From Streptomyces albicerus (GTDB lineage: Bacteria; Actinomycetota; Actinomycetes; Streptomycetales; Streptomycetaceae), in NCBI RefSeq assembly GCF_008905045.1, contig NZ_VWMY01000038.1, positions 1 to 64,000 on the forward strand: a stretch of DNA of 64,000 bases, written 5' to 3'. The notes under the pieces were generated by a model. The model worked only from the letters and a program-made list of their open reading frames with translations. It was not told the DNA's origin and ran no database searches. This document shows positions 34,230-41,845 of this stretch, piece after piece. Positions within the stretch are counted from its first letter, which is position 1; every line of letters starts with the position of its first letter. The translations under genes and the position numbers were made by a program.

Positions 34230-34955
34230 TCAGCAGCTGAGGTTGCCGCCCGGGGCCACGCCCAGGATCTGCGTGAACTGCTGGTACTTGTCGATGCGGC
34301 TCTGTACCTGCGACGGATTTCCGCCGTTGCACTCCAGGCTGCCGTTGATGCTGCGGATGGTCTCGCCGAATCCGGCACTGTTGACCATGGCGTTGTGCGG
34401 TGTCATGGTCCCGGGCCCGGTCTGCGTGTTCCAGTACCAGAGCCCGGTTTTCCAGGACACGGCGGAGTCGTTCTGCACCAGGTCGGGGTTGTTGAGCAGA
34501 TCGATGCCCAGGGCGTCGCCCGCCGCCTTGTAGTTGAAGTTCCAGCTCAGCTGGATCGGACCACGGCCGTAGTACTTGTCGTGGCCCGCGGGGCAGCCGT
34601 ACGGCTGGCTCCTGTCGCAGTAGTGCGGGTAGTTGGCCGTGTTCTGCTCGACGATGTGGACCAGGCCGCCCGTCTCATGGCTGACGTTCGCCAGGAAGGC
34701 CGCGGCCTCTTGCTTGCGCACGGTGTCGCTGCCGGTCGTGGTGAAACCGGGGTAGGCGCTCAGTGCGGCCGTGAGACCGCCGTACGTGTAGAAGGAGTTC
34801 CGGTTCGGGAACATCTGGTTGAACTGGCTTTCACTGACGACGAAATCGGCGGCTGCCGTCGTCTTCTGTGCCAGGGCCTGCGGGGCGAGGGTCGCGAAGG
34901 AGAGCAGGGTTGCCGCACCGGTGGCGGTGAGCAGCCCGAGCGTACGTCGACGCAT
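34230..34955 (-). CDS. Secreted family 19 chitinase, catalytic domain only
   Basis: A 241-aa GH19 chitinase that hydrolyses chitin beta-1,4 links with inversion. The signal peptide is MRRRTLGLLTATGAATLL with probable cleavage after ALA near residue 29. The catalytic region has SHETGGLVHIVEQN, which holds both catalytic Glu residues, plus YYGRGPIQLSWNFNY. There is no chitin-binding domain, unlike many longer Streptomyces GH19 enzymes. The gene lies 159 bp downstream of an LPMO gene on the same strand and may be co-regulated with it from a DasR-type site upstream of that gene. Confidence 0.94.
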   Translation of the reverse strand: MRRRTLGLLTATGAATLLSFATLAPQALAQKTTAAADFVVSESQFNQMFPNRNSFYTYGGLTAALSAYPGFTTTGSDTVRKQEAAAFLANVSHETGGLVHIVEQNTANYPHYCDRSQPYGCPAGHDKYYGRGPIQLSWNFNYKAAGDALGIDLLNNPDLVQNDSAVSWKTGLWYWNTQTGPGTMTPHNAMVNSAGFGETIRSINGSLECNGGNPSQVQSRIDKYQQFTQILGVAPGGNLSC

Positions 34956-34997
34956 GGGGAATCACTCCATGGATCAGGGCGCGCGAGAGAGCGCACG

Positions 34998-35016
34998 GTT
35001 CCCCTCGAAGGGGAAC
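34998..35016. terminator. Weak stem-loop between LPMO and chitinase genes
   Basis: GTTCCCCT-CGA-AGGGGAAC forms an 8-bp perfect stem with a 3-base loop. It may attenuate transcription from the LPMO gene into the chitinase gene or stabilise an RNA end. Confidence 0.4.
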
Positions 35017-35114
35017 GGTGGAGGGTGGGGGTGGGGGGTGTCCGTGAGCGTGCGCGGGTGTCATCGCCCGCACAGGCGAACCGGCGGTTCACCCACGCTC
35101 CGTGAACTGCCGCT

Positions 35115-35633
35115 TCAGCTGCTGACGTTGACGTCGATGCAGGCGTAGAAGGCGTTGGAGGTGTCGGCGATGTTCCAGACGGCGAGCACCTTCTGTCGGC
35201 CGCTGAGGCCACCGAAGTTCACCTGGTGGGTGACCGTCGCGCCGGGCTGGGCGCCGTTGTCGTTGAACTCGGCGATCTTCTGACCGCCGGCGAAGTACTG
35301 CCAGGTGCTGGTGGAGTGACGGGCCGTCAGACTCCACTGGAACTCCGTGCTGCTGCTCACCGGAGTGACCTTCCAGCCCTTGCCGTCGTCGTCGAGCTCG
35401 GCGAAGCGGGAGTTGCCGCCGCTGCAGCTGGTCAGCCCCTTCGGGCCCTCGACGCTCTGCGGTTCGTACGTGATGTCGCCACAGCTGACTGTCCCGGCGG
35501 CACACTGTGCCTGCCTGCTCGGCGGGTTGGAGATGTAGCCGTGTGCGCTCGCGGAGGACGCGGGCAGGCTCACGGCGATTACCGGGGCGAGCGCCGCGCC
35601 GACGAGCACGGCTGTCCTCTTCCTTGCGTGCAT
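35115..35633 (-). CDS. Lytic polysaccharide monooxygenase, AA10 family (chitin-active type)
   Basis: A 172-aa single-domain copper enzyme that cleaves crystalline polysaccharide oxidatively. The signal peptide ends SASA, leaving His31 as the mature N-terminus (HGYISNPPSRQ), which is required for the copper histidine brace. The second copper His is in WSLTARHSTSTW, and a late AFYACIDVNV provides the usual axial aromatic. Short single-domain AA10 proteins of this kind are mostly chitin-active. It probably works with the GH19 chitinase downstream. A DasR-type box lies 167 bp upstream. Confidence 0.94.
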   Translation of the reverse strand: MHARKRTAVLVGAALAPVIAVSLPASSASAHGYISNPPSRQAQCAAGTVSCGDITYEPQSVEGPKGLTSCSGGNSRFAELDDDGKGWKVTPVSSSTEFQWSLTARHSTSTWQYFAGGQKIAEFNDNGAQPGATVTHQVNFGGLSGRQKVLAVWNIADTSNAFYACIDVNVSS

Positions 35634-35799
35634 GTTCTCTCCTTCACTGGAGGCCGTCCCGCGGATGTGCAGGGTTGTGGGGAACCCGGTACGGCGGGTC
35701 GGCTTCTCGTGGGTGGGGGACCAGGAGTGCGAAGGGCGGCAGCGCGAATCCCGTGTGCAGACGCGACGAGGTACGCCCGTCCGGACGGGACGCGCTACT

Positions 35800-35811
35800 T
35801 GGACTAGACCA
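35800..35811 (-). promoter_or_regulatory. DasR-responsive element (dre-like) upstream of the LPMO gene
   Basis: TGGACTAGACCA (TGGTCTAGTCCA on the gene strand) matches the known DasR core TGGTCTAGACCA at 11 of 12 positions. It also matches the classical chitinase-promoter direct repeat. DasR represses chitin genes until glucosamine phosphates accumulate, so this site should make the LPMO, and perhaps the chitinase behind it, chitin-inducible. Confidence 0.75.
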
Positions 35812-36108
35812 TACCGGCGGGCGTGGGCGCGTCAAGAGTGCTGCATGAGGCGGAAGTTGGGAGGACGGTTCGCCCGTGGTCGGCGGAGAGGTCGTCGCAC
35901 GGCCGTACACAATGGCAAACCGCCAAGGTCGGCATGGGGATCGCGAGGTGCTGTCCGGTGACTCCGGACTGCGCTTCTGCCGACCACCGCCGAAGCGCGG
36001 GCCGGAAAATCCGGTGCCCCGTCCGCCCCCGGTTCCCTACACTCGCCACACATCGCGCGCCGCCACAACATCGCGGCGCGCCCCGTGACGAGTGAGGGGA
36101 GCCCGGCC

Positions 36109-36225
36109 GTGCGTTACCGCACCGCTGTTGTTGTTCCCCCGTCACGGTACGAGGTGATCCTCGTGTCTCCGGGTGTCCGGTGCCGGCTGCGCGGCCGGAA
36201 CCGGATGCCCGTGACGAACACCTGA
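36109..36225 (+). CDS. Possible 38-aa leader ORF upstream of the EF-G paralogue
   Basis: A GTG at 36109 behind GAGGGGAG opens a 38-codon frame beginning MRYRTAVVVPPSRYEV. It is rich in Arg and Val and ends 109 bp before the EF-G-like gene. No homology was recognised. It could be a regulatory leader peptide. Confidence 0.3.
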   Translation: MRYRTAVVVPPSRYEVILVSPGVRCRLRGRNRMPVTNT

Positions 36226-36334
36226 CCCGCGCACGCCCCCGTACCGGATGAACCGGTCGGGTGCGCCGCCGTGCCGTGCTGTTCGCCCGGGAATCGCGCC
36301 GACCCGTTCTGGATCACCTGAAAGGCCATGGGCC

Positions 36335-38440
36335 GTGCGTACCGACCTGCACCGAAATCCCGTCAACCCGCTTTCCGCCGTCCGCAATCTGGGCATCCTC
36401 GCCCACGTCGACGCCGGGAAGACCACCGTCACCGAGCGGATCCTCTACATCACCGGGACCACCCACAAGCGAGGCGAGGTTCATGACGGTACGACTGTCA
36501 CCGACTTCGATCCGCAGGAGCGCGATCGGGGGATCACGATCTTCGCGGCGGCGGTGAGTTGTGCCTGGGACTCCCACCGGATCAACCTGATCGACACCCC
36601 TGGCCATGTCGACTTCTCCGACGAGGTGGCGCGTTCGCTGCGCGTGCTCGACGGGGCGGTGGCGGTGTTCGACGCCGTCGCGGGGGTCGAGCCGCAGAGC
36701 GAGTCGGTGTGGCGGCAGGCGGATCGGTACGGGGTGCCCCGGATCGCCTTCGTCAACAAGCTGGACCGTGCCGGCGCCGATCTCGATGCGGCCGTCGAGT
36801 CGATTCGGGAGCGACTGCATCCGGCCCCGCTGGTCGTGCAGTTGCCGATCGGCGCGGAGGACGGGTTCAGGGGAGTGGTCGATCTGGTGTGCATGCGGTC
36901 GTTGGTGTGGGCCGATGAGCACGGCACGGTCCAGGAAGGGCCCGTGCCCGAGGCCCTGCTCGACGAGGCGCTGCGGCGCCGCCGGTTGCTGGCGGAAGCC
37001 GTGGCGGAACTGCACCCCGGTGCGCTGGAGGAGTTCTGCGCGGAGTCGACCGTCTCCGCGTCGACCCTGACAGCCGCGCTGCGCGACCTGACCCGTACCG
37101 GCGACGGCGTGGTCGTGCTGTGCGGCTCGGCCTACCGCAACCGCGGGATCGAGCCACTGCTGGACGCCGTCGTGGCGTACCTGCCCTCGCCGTTGGACGT
37201 GCCCGCGGTACGGGGCATCCACGACGGTACGGAAGAAGAGCGGGCCGCCGATCCGGCGGCTCCGTTCGCGGCGCTGGCGTTCAAGGTGAACGCGACCGCC
37301 ACCGGGCGGCTGACCTACCTGCGGGTGTACTCGGGAACGATCCGGAAGGGAGAGACCGTGACTGTGTGGGACGCGGGCGCGCCGCGCACCGAGCGCATCG
37401 GCCGGATCCTGCGCGTCCAGGCCGACCGTCACGCCCAGTTGGACCGGGCGCTGGCCGGGGACATCGTCGCGGTCGTCGGGCTGAAGTCCGCCCGGGCAGG
37501 GGCGACCTTGTGCGCACCCGGGGCTCCGTTGGTTCTCGAACCGCCGAGCACGGCCGAACCGGTCGTCTCCGTCGCGGTCGAGGCGCGTGCCAGCACGGAT
37601 ACGGACCGGTTGGTGTCGGCGCTGACGCGCCTGGTCGAGGAAGATCCCTCGCTGGTCGTCCGGACCGACCCCGAGACCGGCCAGACAGTGCTGTCGGGCA
37701 TGGGCGAACTGCATCTGGAGGTGGCGGTGGAGAAGATCCGGCGCGCCCACGGGCTGGACGTCCGGGTCGGCCGGCCGAAGGTGGCGTACCGGGAGACCGT
37801 CGTACGCGGAGTCGCCGGGCTGGTCTACCGACACGTCAAACAGGACGGCGGCGCCGGTCAGTTCGCCCATGTCGTCCTCGACGTGGAGCCGCTGCAGGCT
37901 GCCGTCGATGACGGTGACGGCAGCGCCACGGGCTTCGAGTTCCGGTCGGTCGTCGTCGGCGGACGGGTTCCGCAGGAGTACGTCCGTGCCGTGGAGGCCG
38001 GCTGCCGGGATGCTCTGGCCGAGGGTCCGGTCGGCGGTCACCCGGTGACGGGGCTGCGTGTTGTCCTGACCGACGGGGTGATCCATTCGAAGGACTCCTC
38101 GGAGATGGCGTTCCGTACGGCCGGGCGACTCGCGCTCCGGGAGGCGTTGCGTGCCTGCGCGATGGTCCTCCTGGAACCGGTGGTCGAGGTCACGGTCACC
38201 GCGCCCGAGGACGCCGTGGGCGGAGTGCTCGGCGATCTGGCGGCGCGCCGCGGCCGGGTCTCCGGCTCGACCGTGCGATCGGGAGCGGTGGTGGTCACCG
38301 CCACCGTGCCGCTGGCCGAACTGTTCGGCTACGCGACCCGGTTGCGCAGCCGCACGCAGGGCCGGGGTGTCTTCACCACCCGGCCCGTCGGGTATGCCCC
38401 GGCACCGAGTGCGGCGCCCGACAGGGCACCCGCCGGCTAA
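36335..38440 (+). CDS. Elongation factor G paralogue (EF-G-like GTPase)
   Basis: A 701-aa translational GTPase of full EF-G length. G motifs: AHVDAGKTT (G1), RGITIF (G2), DTPGHVDF (G3), NKLDRAGAD (G4). Domains II to V follow, including GMGELHLEVAVEKI and the domain IV/V region with GVIHSKDSSEMAF. The arrangement differs from housekeeping fusA, which sits with rpsL, rpsG and tuf; here it stands alone, which marks it as a paralogue. In actinobacteria such copies are variously EF-G2-like, ribosome-protection-like or fusidic-acid-tolerant; the sequence alone does not decide. Start chosen at GTG 36335 behind AAAGG, matching the usual N-terminus a few residues before NLGILAHVDAG. Confidence 0.9.
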   Translation: MRTDLHRNPVNPLSAVRNLGILAHVDAGKTTVTERILYITGTTHKRGEVHDGTTVTDFDPQERDRGITIFAAAVSCAWDSHRINLIDTPGHVDFSDEVARSLRVLDGAVAVFDAVAGVEPQSESVWRQADRYGVPRIAFVNKLDRAGADLDAAVESIRERLHPAPLVVQLPIGAEDGFRGVVDLVCMRSLVWADEHGTVQEGPVPEALLDEALRRRRLLAEAVAELHPGALEEFCAESTVSASTLTAALRDLTRTGDGVVVLCGSAYRNRGIEPLLDAVVAYLPSPLDVPAVRGIHDGTEEERAADPAAPFAALAFKVNATATGRLTYLRVYSGTIRKGETVTVWDAGAPRTERIGRILRVQADRHAQLDRALAGDIVAVVGLKSARAGATLCAPGAPLVLEPPSTAEPVVSVAVEARASTDTDRLVSALTRLVEEDPSLVVRTDPETGQTVLSGMGELHLEVAVEKIRRAHGLDVRVGRPKVAYRETVVRGVAGLVYRHVKQDGGAGQFAHVVLDVEPLQAAVDDGDGSATGFEFRSVVVGGRVPQEYVRAVEAGCRDALAEGPVGGHPVTGLRVVLTDGVIHSKDSSEMAFRTAGRLALREALRACAMVLLEPVVEVTVTAPEDAVGGVLGDLAARRGRVSGSTVRSGAVVVTATVPLAELFGYATRLRSRTQGRGVFTTRPVGYAPAPSAAPDRAPAG

Positions 38441-38450
38441 GCGGGTCCGG

Positions 38451-38471
38451 CCGCGCCCCAAAGGGGCGCGG
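38451..38471. terminator. Stem-loop terminator after the EF-G paralogue
   Basis: CCGCGCCCC-AAA-GGGGCGCGG: a 9-bp perfect stem. It is the first part of a sequence (38451 to about 38510, continuing GGAACTGCGCGACCAGCCAC) that I recognise as a widespread Streptomyces intergenic repeat. Confidence 0.8.
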
Positions 38472-38510
38472 GGAACTGCGCGACCAGCCACGACGGCCCC
38501 GCAGACGACA
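38472..38510. repeat. Streptomyces-type intergenic repeat, distal part
   Basis: The sequence around GAACTGCGCGACCAGCCAC directly follows the hairpin. This arrangement recurs between many genes in Streptomyces chromosomes. The identification is from memory and was not checked by search. Confidence 0.45.
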
Positions 38511-38636
38511 CACCGGACCTCCCGCGGAGCGCTTGGCCGCAACGGCGAACGGCGGTCCCGCCCGTACACGGGCGGGGCTGTCCTCGGCGGGCGACGTACC
38601 GGGGTCGCTCCACGACACCTTCAGCCGCAGCACACC

Positions 38637-41390
38637 TCAGCGCAACACGTCACGCAGCAACCTGGCGTTCTTCACCGCCTGGCTCGATCCGGTGCGCGCG
38701 GCCAGCGCCGTGACCTCGGCTATCTCCCCCTTGGTCGCGCAGCGAGACGCGCACTCGGTGGCGAGGGCGAGGAGCGGCGCCGCGCCCCGGATCGGCGTGT
38801 CGCGCAGCAGCCCGGGCAGGGCGACTTCGAGTACGGACCAGACGGTGCCGTACGCGCCGGTCTCGGCCGCGGCGCGCAGCGAGTCACTCACCCGGTTCGC
38901 CTCGATCCACTTGCCGCGCAGCAGCGTCTCCAGCTGCCGTCCGAGCAGCCCGCTGTCCAGCTGCCCCCGCGCGGCGAGCACCAGCAGGGCGTCCACCGCC
39001 GCGTCGCGTTCCGCCTGCCGGTCGAACGTCACGCCGAAGGCCAGCGCCATGTGCACCGCGAAACCCGCCGGACCGCCGGACTCCGCGACGCACGGCAGGG
39101 CACGTGTCCACCCTCGCTGGGAGGCGCGGTTCCCGAAGTAGTCACGTGCCATCACCTCCTCGCGGTGGTGCGGCAGCTGCGCCACCCAGAAGGGTGCCAA
39201 CGGCTCGTACAGGCCCACACCCTCGTACGGCCCGACCAGGGCCGCGGCGGCCGGCGGGAGCGGGGGATCGAGGACCACTCCGGGGCGTGCGGGTATCCAC
39301 AACGACACCCAAGGGGTGGCCCGTTCATGCTCGGGCCACCCCTTCGGCTCCGATTCCTGGCGCGGCAGGCCGCCCTCGCGCAGCCAGCGCGCCAACCGTC
39401 GTCCGGCGTCGGAACCGAGTGCTTCGGCCGCCCGCAGCACCTGCTCGTCCTGTGTCGGGGTGACGCGCAGCAGGGCCTGAGCCAGGTCGACCGGCGCGGG
39501 GGTGACGCCGAGTTCGTCGAGCGCCGAGATCCGTTCCACAAGCACGGCGGCGTCCAGCGCCCCGGTGGCCAGGGTCGGCACGGCCAGCAGGAACGGCTGC
39601 GCGCCGGACTCGATGACGTCCATGGCCTCGGCCAGGCGCGCCGCGAGCATCGCCCCGGCCAGCGAGAAGGGGTAGTACCGGCCGAGGTGGACGGCCCGTT
39701 CCCTCGGCTCGTCGCCCCGGACCACCGTCGCCACGTCGTACAGGTCGGCCTGTGTGCAGTCGATCCTCTCGCGCGGTTCCCTGCGCATGACCGGCTTCAA
39801 CTCCAGGGCCAGAGCTGTCCGGTCGAGGTGGGCGTGCCGGACCAGCCCGTCCAGGGCACGCTCGAACGCCACCACGTCCTGGTCGTTCGCGACGACCGCC
39901 GCGACCTCGTGCGCGACCTCAATGGCCGTCGCGATGGGGCCCGGCACCGGGCGGGGTTCGGGCACGACGGGCAGTACGTCGTCGGCGTACGGCTCGGTGA
40001 CAGCGACCTGTGGGGTGACATGGTCCTGCGATGTGACAGCGACCTGTGGTGTGCCGAGCAACTCGGTGGCTCGCGCAGCAAGTCCCGGGCTGAGCCGTTC
40101 GGCGGCCGTCCGCAGCTCCGGCAGGACCGCGTCCCCCGCCGCCTCGAGATGACGGGCGACCACATCGAGAGCGCGCTCCTGCAACGCCAGGTCCGGGTGG
40201 TTGAAGGCCATCGCCATGTCGACCAGGATCCGGCCCGTGCGCGTCGGCTCTCGCCGGACCGCGCGGTCGAGCCAGGTGAGCTGGGCACGGACCAGTTTCT
40301 TCTCCGGGCGGAGCAGGACCCGTTCGCACACCTCGGTGAGTACGTCGGGCTCGAGCAGTCCCGCTTCGTCCACCCCGGTCAGGACCTCCTGGGCGTAGGA
40401 GGCCACCGGCAACGATCCGTCGAGCAGCGCCACGTACCCCCTGACGACGGCCGCGTTCTCGGCCGGTGTCGGCGCCAGGGCACGCAGGAACGCGAGCGGC
40501 GGCGCGGTCTCGCTGCGTGTGCCGTCCTGGAGCAGGCGCCCGAGCAGGGAGTCGACGAGTACGACGCGATCGGGGGCCATGGAGGCGTGTTCGGCCGGAG
40601 TGAGGGCGAGCGCCTCCAGTACGTCCGCGGCGTCCGTCCCCAACGGCGGATCGCTGACCAGATCCGCGAAGATGCGACGGACCAGTGTGTCACGGTCGAT
40701 CACGCCTTCGGAGGCGAGGCTGATGAGCACTCCCACTCGGAAGTTCTCCATCATGTACGACCAGCTCGTCTTGGACCGCGTGAAGCGGAACCCGCCCATG
40801 CCGAGGTGCATCCCCGGTCGCGTCACGGCCGACGGCAGGAGTTTCGGTGTGAAGTCGTCGGCGCGCAACCGCTCCAGGAGGTTGGCGCCCGGCGCCCCGC
40901 CCAGGAGGTGTTCGGACCGCTGAGCGTAGGTGCCGCGGCTGTTGAGCCAGTCGCGGATGAACGCGTCGGAGGTCGGCAGCGGACAGCCCGTGTCGCGGAC
41001 GAGGTGTTCGAGAACGCTGTATCTGGAGTTGGCCCCGGACGTCGTCCGTTCGTCGAGCCGCGCGACCAGTTCGGCCCGCCAGACGACGGGGTGCAGATTC
41101 AGGACGTCCACCAACCAGGCGCCGCCCAGGGGCAGATCGTTGTGCCGCCCCCCGTTCTCGTGCCGCAGGAGCCAGTCCGCGGCGTCCTCGGGAGTGACCC
41201 GGCACCCCAGTTCGGCGGCGAGCTGGGCGACTCGCTCCTCCTCGGTACGCCTGTGCCAGTCGGGCTTCATGGCTTCGCGGCGGGCCGCCAGAGCCGCGGT
41301 GCTCGCCGCGCGCCGATCCGGAGTCAGCGCACCCAGTTCCCGGACCACTCCCGCGATGTCGCCGGCTTCCGCGCGTTCGACCAGTCTCAT
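38637..41390 (-). CDS. Large DUF6493-like protein with helical repeats
   Basis: A protein of about 917 aa, soluble, with long Ala/Leu-rich helical stretches like HEAT-type repeats and no enzyme motif. Overall architecture and stretches such as GGRHNDLPLGGAWLVDVLNL fit DUF6493-type proteins of Streptomyces, which are often encoded near MoxR/VWA or SWIM-domain genes; none of those are next to it here. A short Val/Asp-rich linker near the middle carries a duplicated TPQVAVT. Start is uncertain: MRLVERAEAGDIAGVVRE at 41390 looks like the family N-terminus, while a GTG at 41453 would add 21 residues with no good ribosome-binding site. Function unknown. Confidence 0.75.
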   Translation of the reverse strand: MRLVERAEAGDIAGVVRELGALTPDRRAASTAALAARREAMKPDWHRRTEEERVAQLAAELGCRVTPEDAADWLLRHENGGRHNDLPLGGAWLVDVLNLHPVVWRAELVARLDERTTSGANSRYSVLEHLVRDTGCPLPTSDAFIRDWLNSRGTYAQRSEHLLGGAPGANLLERLRADDFTPKLLPSAVTRPGMHLGMGGFRFTRSKTSWSYMMENFRVGVLISLASEGVIDRDTLVRRIFADLVSDPPLGTDAADVLEALALTPAEHASMAPDRVVLVDSLLGRLLQDGTRSETAPPLAFLRALAPTPAENAAVVRGYVALLDGSLPVASYAQEVLTGVDEAGLLEPDVLTEVCERVLLRPEKKLVRAQLTWLDRAVRREPTRTGRILVDMAMAFNHPDLALQERALDVVARHLEAAGDAVLPELRTAAERLSPGLAARATELLGTPQVAVTSQDHVTPQVAVTEPYADDVLPVVPEPRPVPGPIATAIEVAHEVAAVVANDQDVVAFERALDGLVRHAHLDRTALALELKPVMRREPRERIDCTQADLYDVATVVRGDEPRERAVHLGRYYPFSLAGAMLAARLAEAMDVIESGAQPFLLAVPTLATGALDAAVLVERISALDELGVTPAPVDLAQALLRVTPTQDEQVLRAAEALGSDAGRRLARWLREGGLPRQESEPKGWPEHERATPWVSLWIPARPGVVLDPPLPPAAAALVGPYEGVGLYEPLAPFWVAQLPHHREEVMARDYFGNRASQRGWTRALPCVAESGGPAGFAVHMALAFGVTFDRQAERDAAVDALLVLAARGQLDSGLLGRQLETLLRGKWIEANRVSDSLRAAAETGAYGTVWSVLEVALPGLLRDTPIRGAAPLLALATECASRCATKGEIAEVTALAARTGSSQAVKNARLLRDVLR

Positions 41391-41650
41391 CCGGCCACCC
41401 ATCGTCGCCGCGTCCGAATCACTTAACGGCACCAGTCCCAGCTCCCCCACCAACGTCTGTTCGACCCGTGCGCCACACCCTAGAGGAGAGGAACCGGCCT
41501 CTCAGCGACTCCCGAAAACGCTTGCCGCGCTGGTCCGTTGGCGAAAACCACGCACCGCGTACTCAGCTCCGTGACAAGGTCCGCCGCGTTTTCTGTGAGG
41601 CTCGGTGTTATGGCCATGCAATCGAAAACCTGTGGCTAGACTCGCGCCCC

Positions 41651-41845
41651 ATGCGTAACTCCAGCCCCGTCAATCAGCGGAAGAAGACATCCCCTCGCGC
41701 ATCGCGCACCCACGCACATGGCTGGAGAAGAACGCCCCTGAGCGGGATCCCCCGGGGCGTCCGGACGCGCCTCAACTCCCTCGTGACACATGGGACTTCC
41801 GAGCCGCGCGGCACATCCGGCGGGAAGGGGGACGACATCCCGTGA
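41651..41845 (+). CDS. Possible leaderless 64-aa ORF overlapping the glycosyltransferase start
   Basis: ATG 41651 begins a basic 64-aa frame (MRNSSPVNQRKKTSPRAS) that ends in a TGA overlapping the GTG start of the glycosyltransferase gene (GTGA). A TAGACT hexamer ends 9 bases before the ATG, so a transcript could start at or near the ATG. No homology was recognised. The rest of 41391-41650 holds nothing I can support. Confidence 0.3.
   Translation: MRNSSPVNQRKKTSPRASRTHAHGWRRTPLSGIPRGVRTRLNSLVTHGTSEPRGTSGGKGDDIP

Larger units (their letters stand above)
35634..36334. other. 701-bp divergent control region between LPMO and EF-G paralogue
   Basis: It contains the DasR-type box (35800-35811) and, near the right end, a possible 38-codon leader ORF (36109-36225). 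The rest shows nothing I can support as coding. Confidence 0.6.

Noticed and set aside
38637..41390. Internal GTGACAGCGACCTGTGG duplication as a regulatory repeat
   Set aside because: It lies inside the coding sequence and only duplicates a short Val/Thr-rich linker.
38151..41426. Plus-strand frame of about 1090 codons
   Set aside because: It starts inside the EF-G gene and runs antisense to the DUF6493-like gene; no domain or ribosome-binding site.
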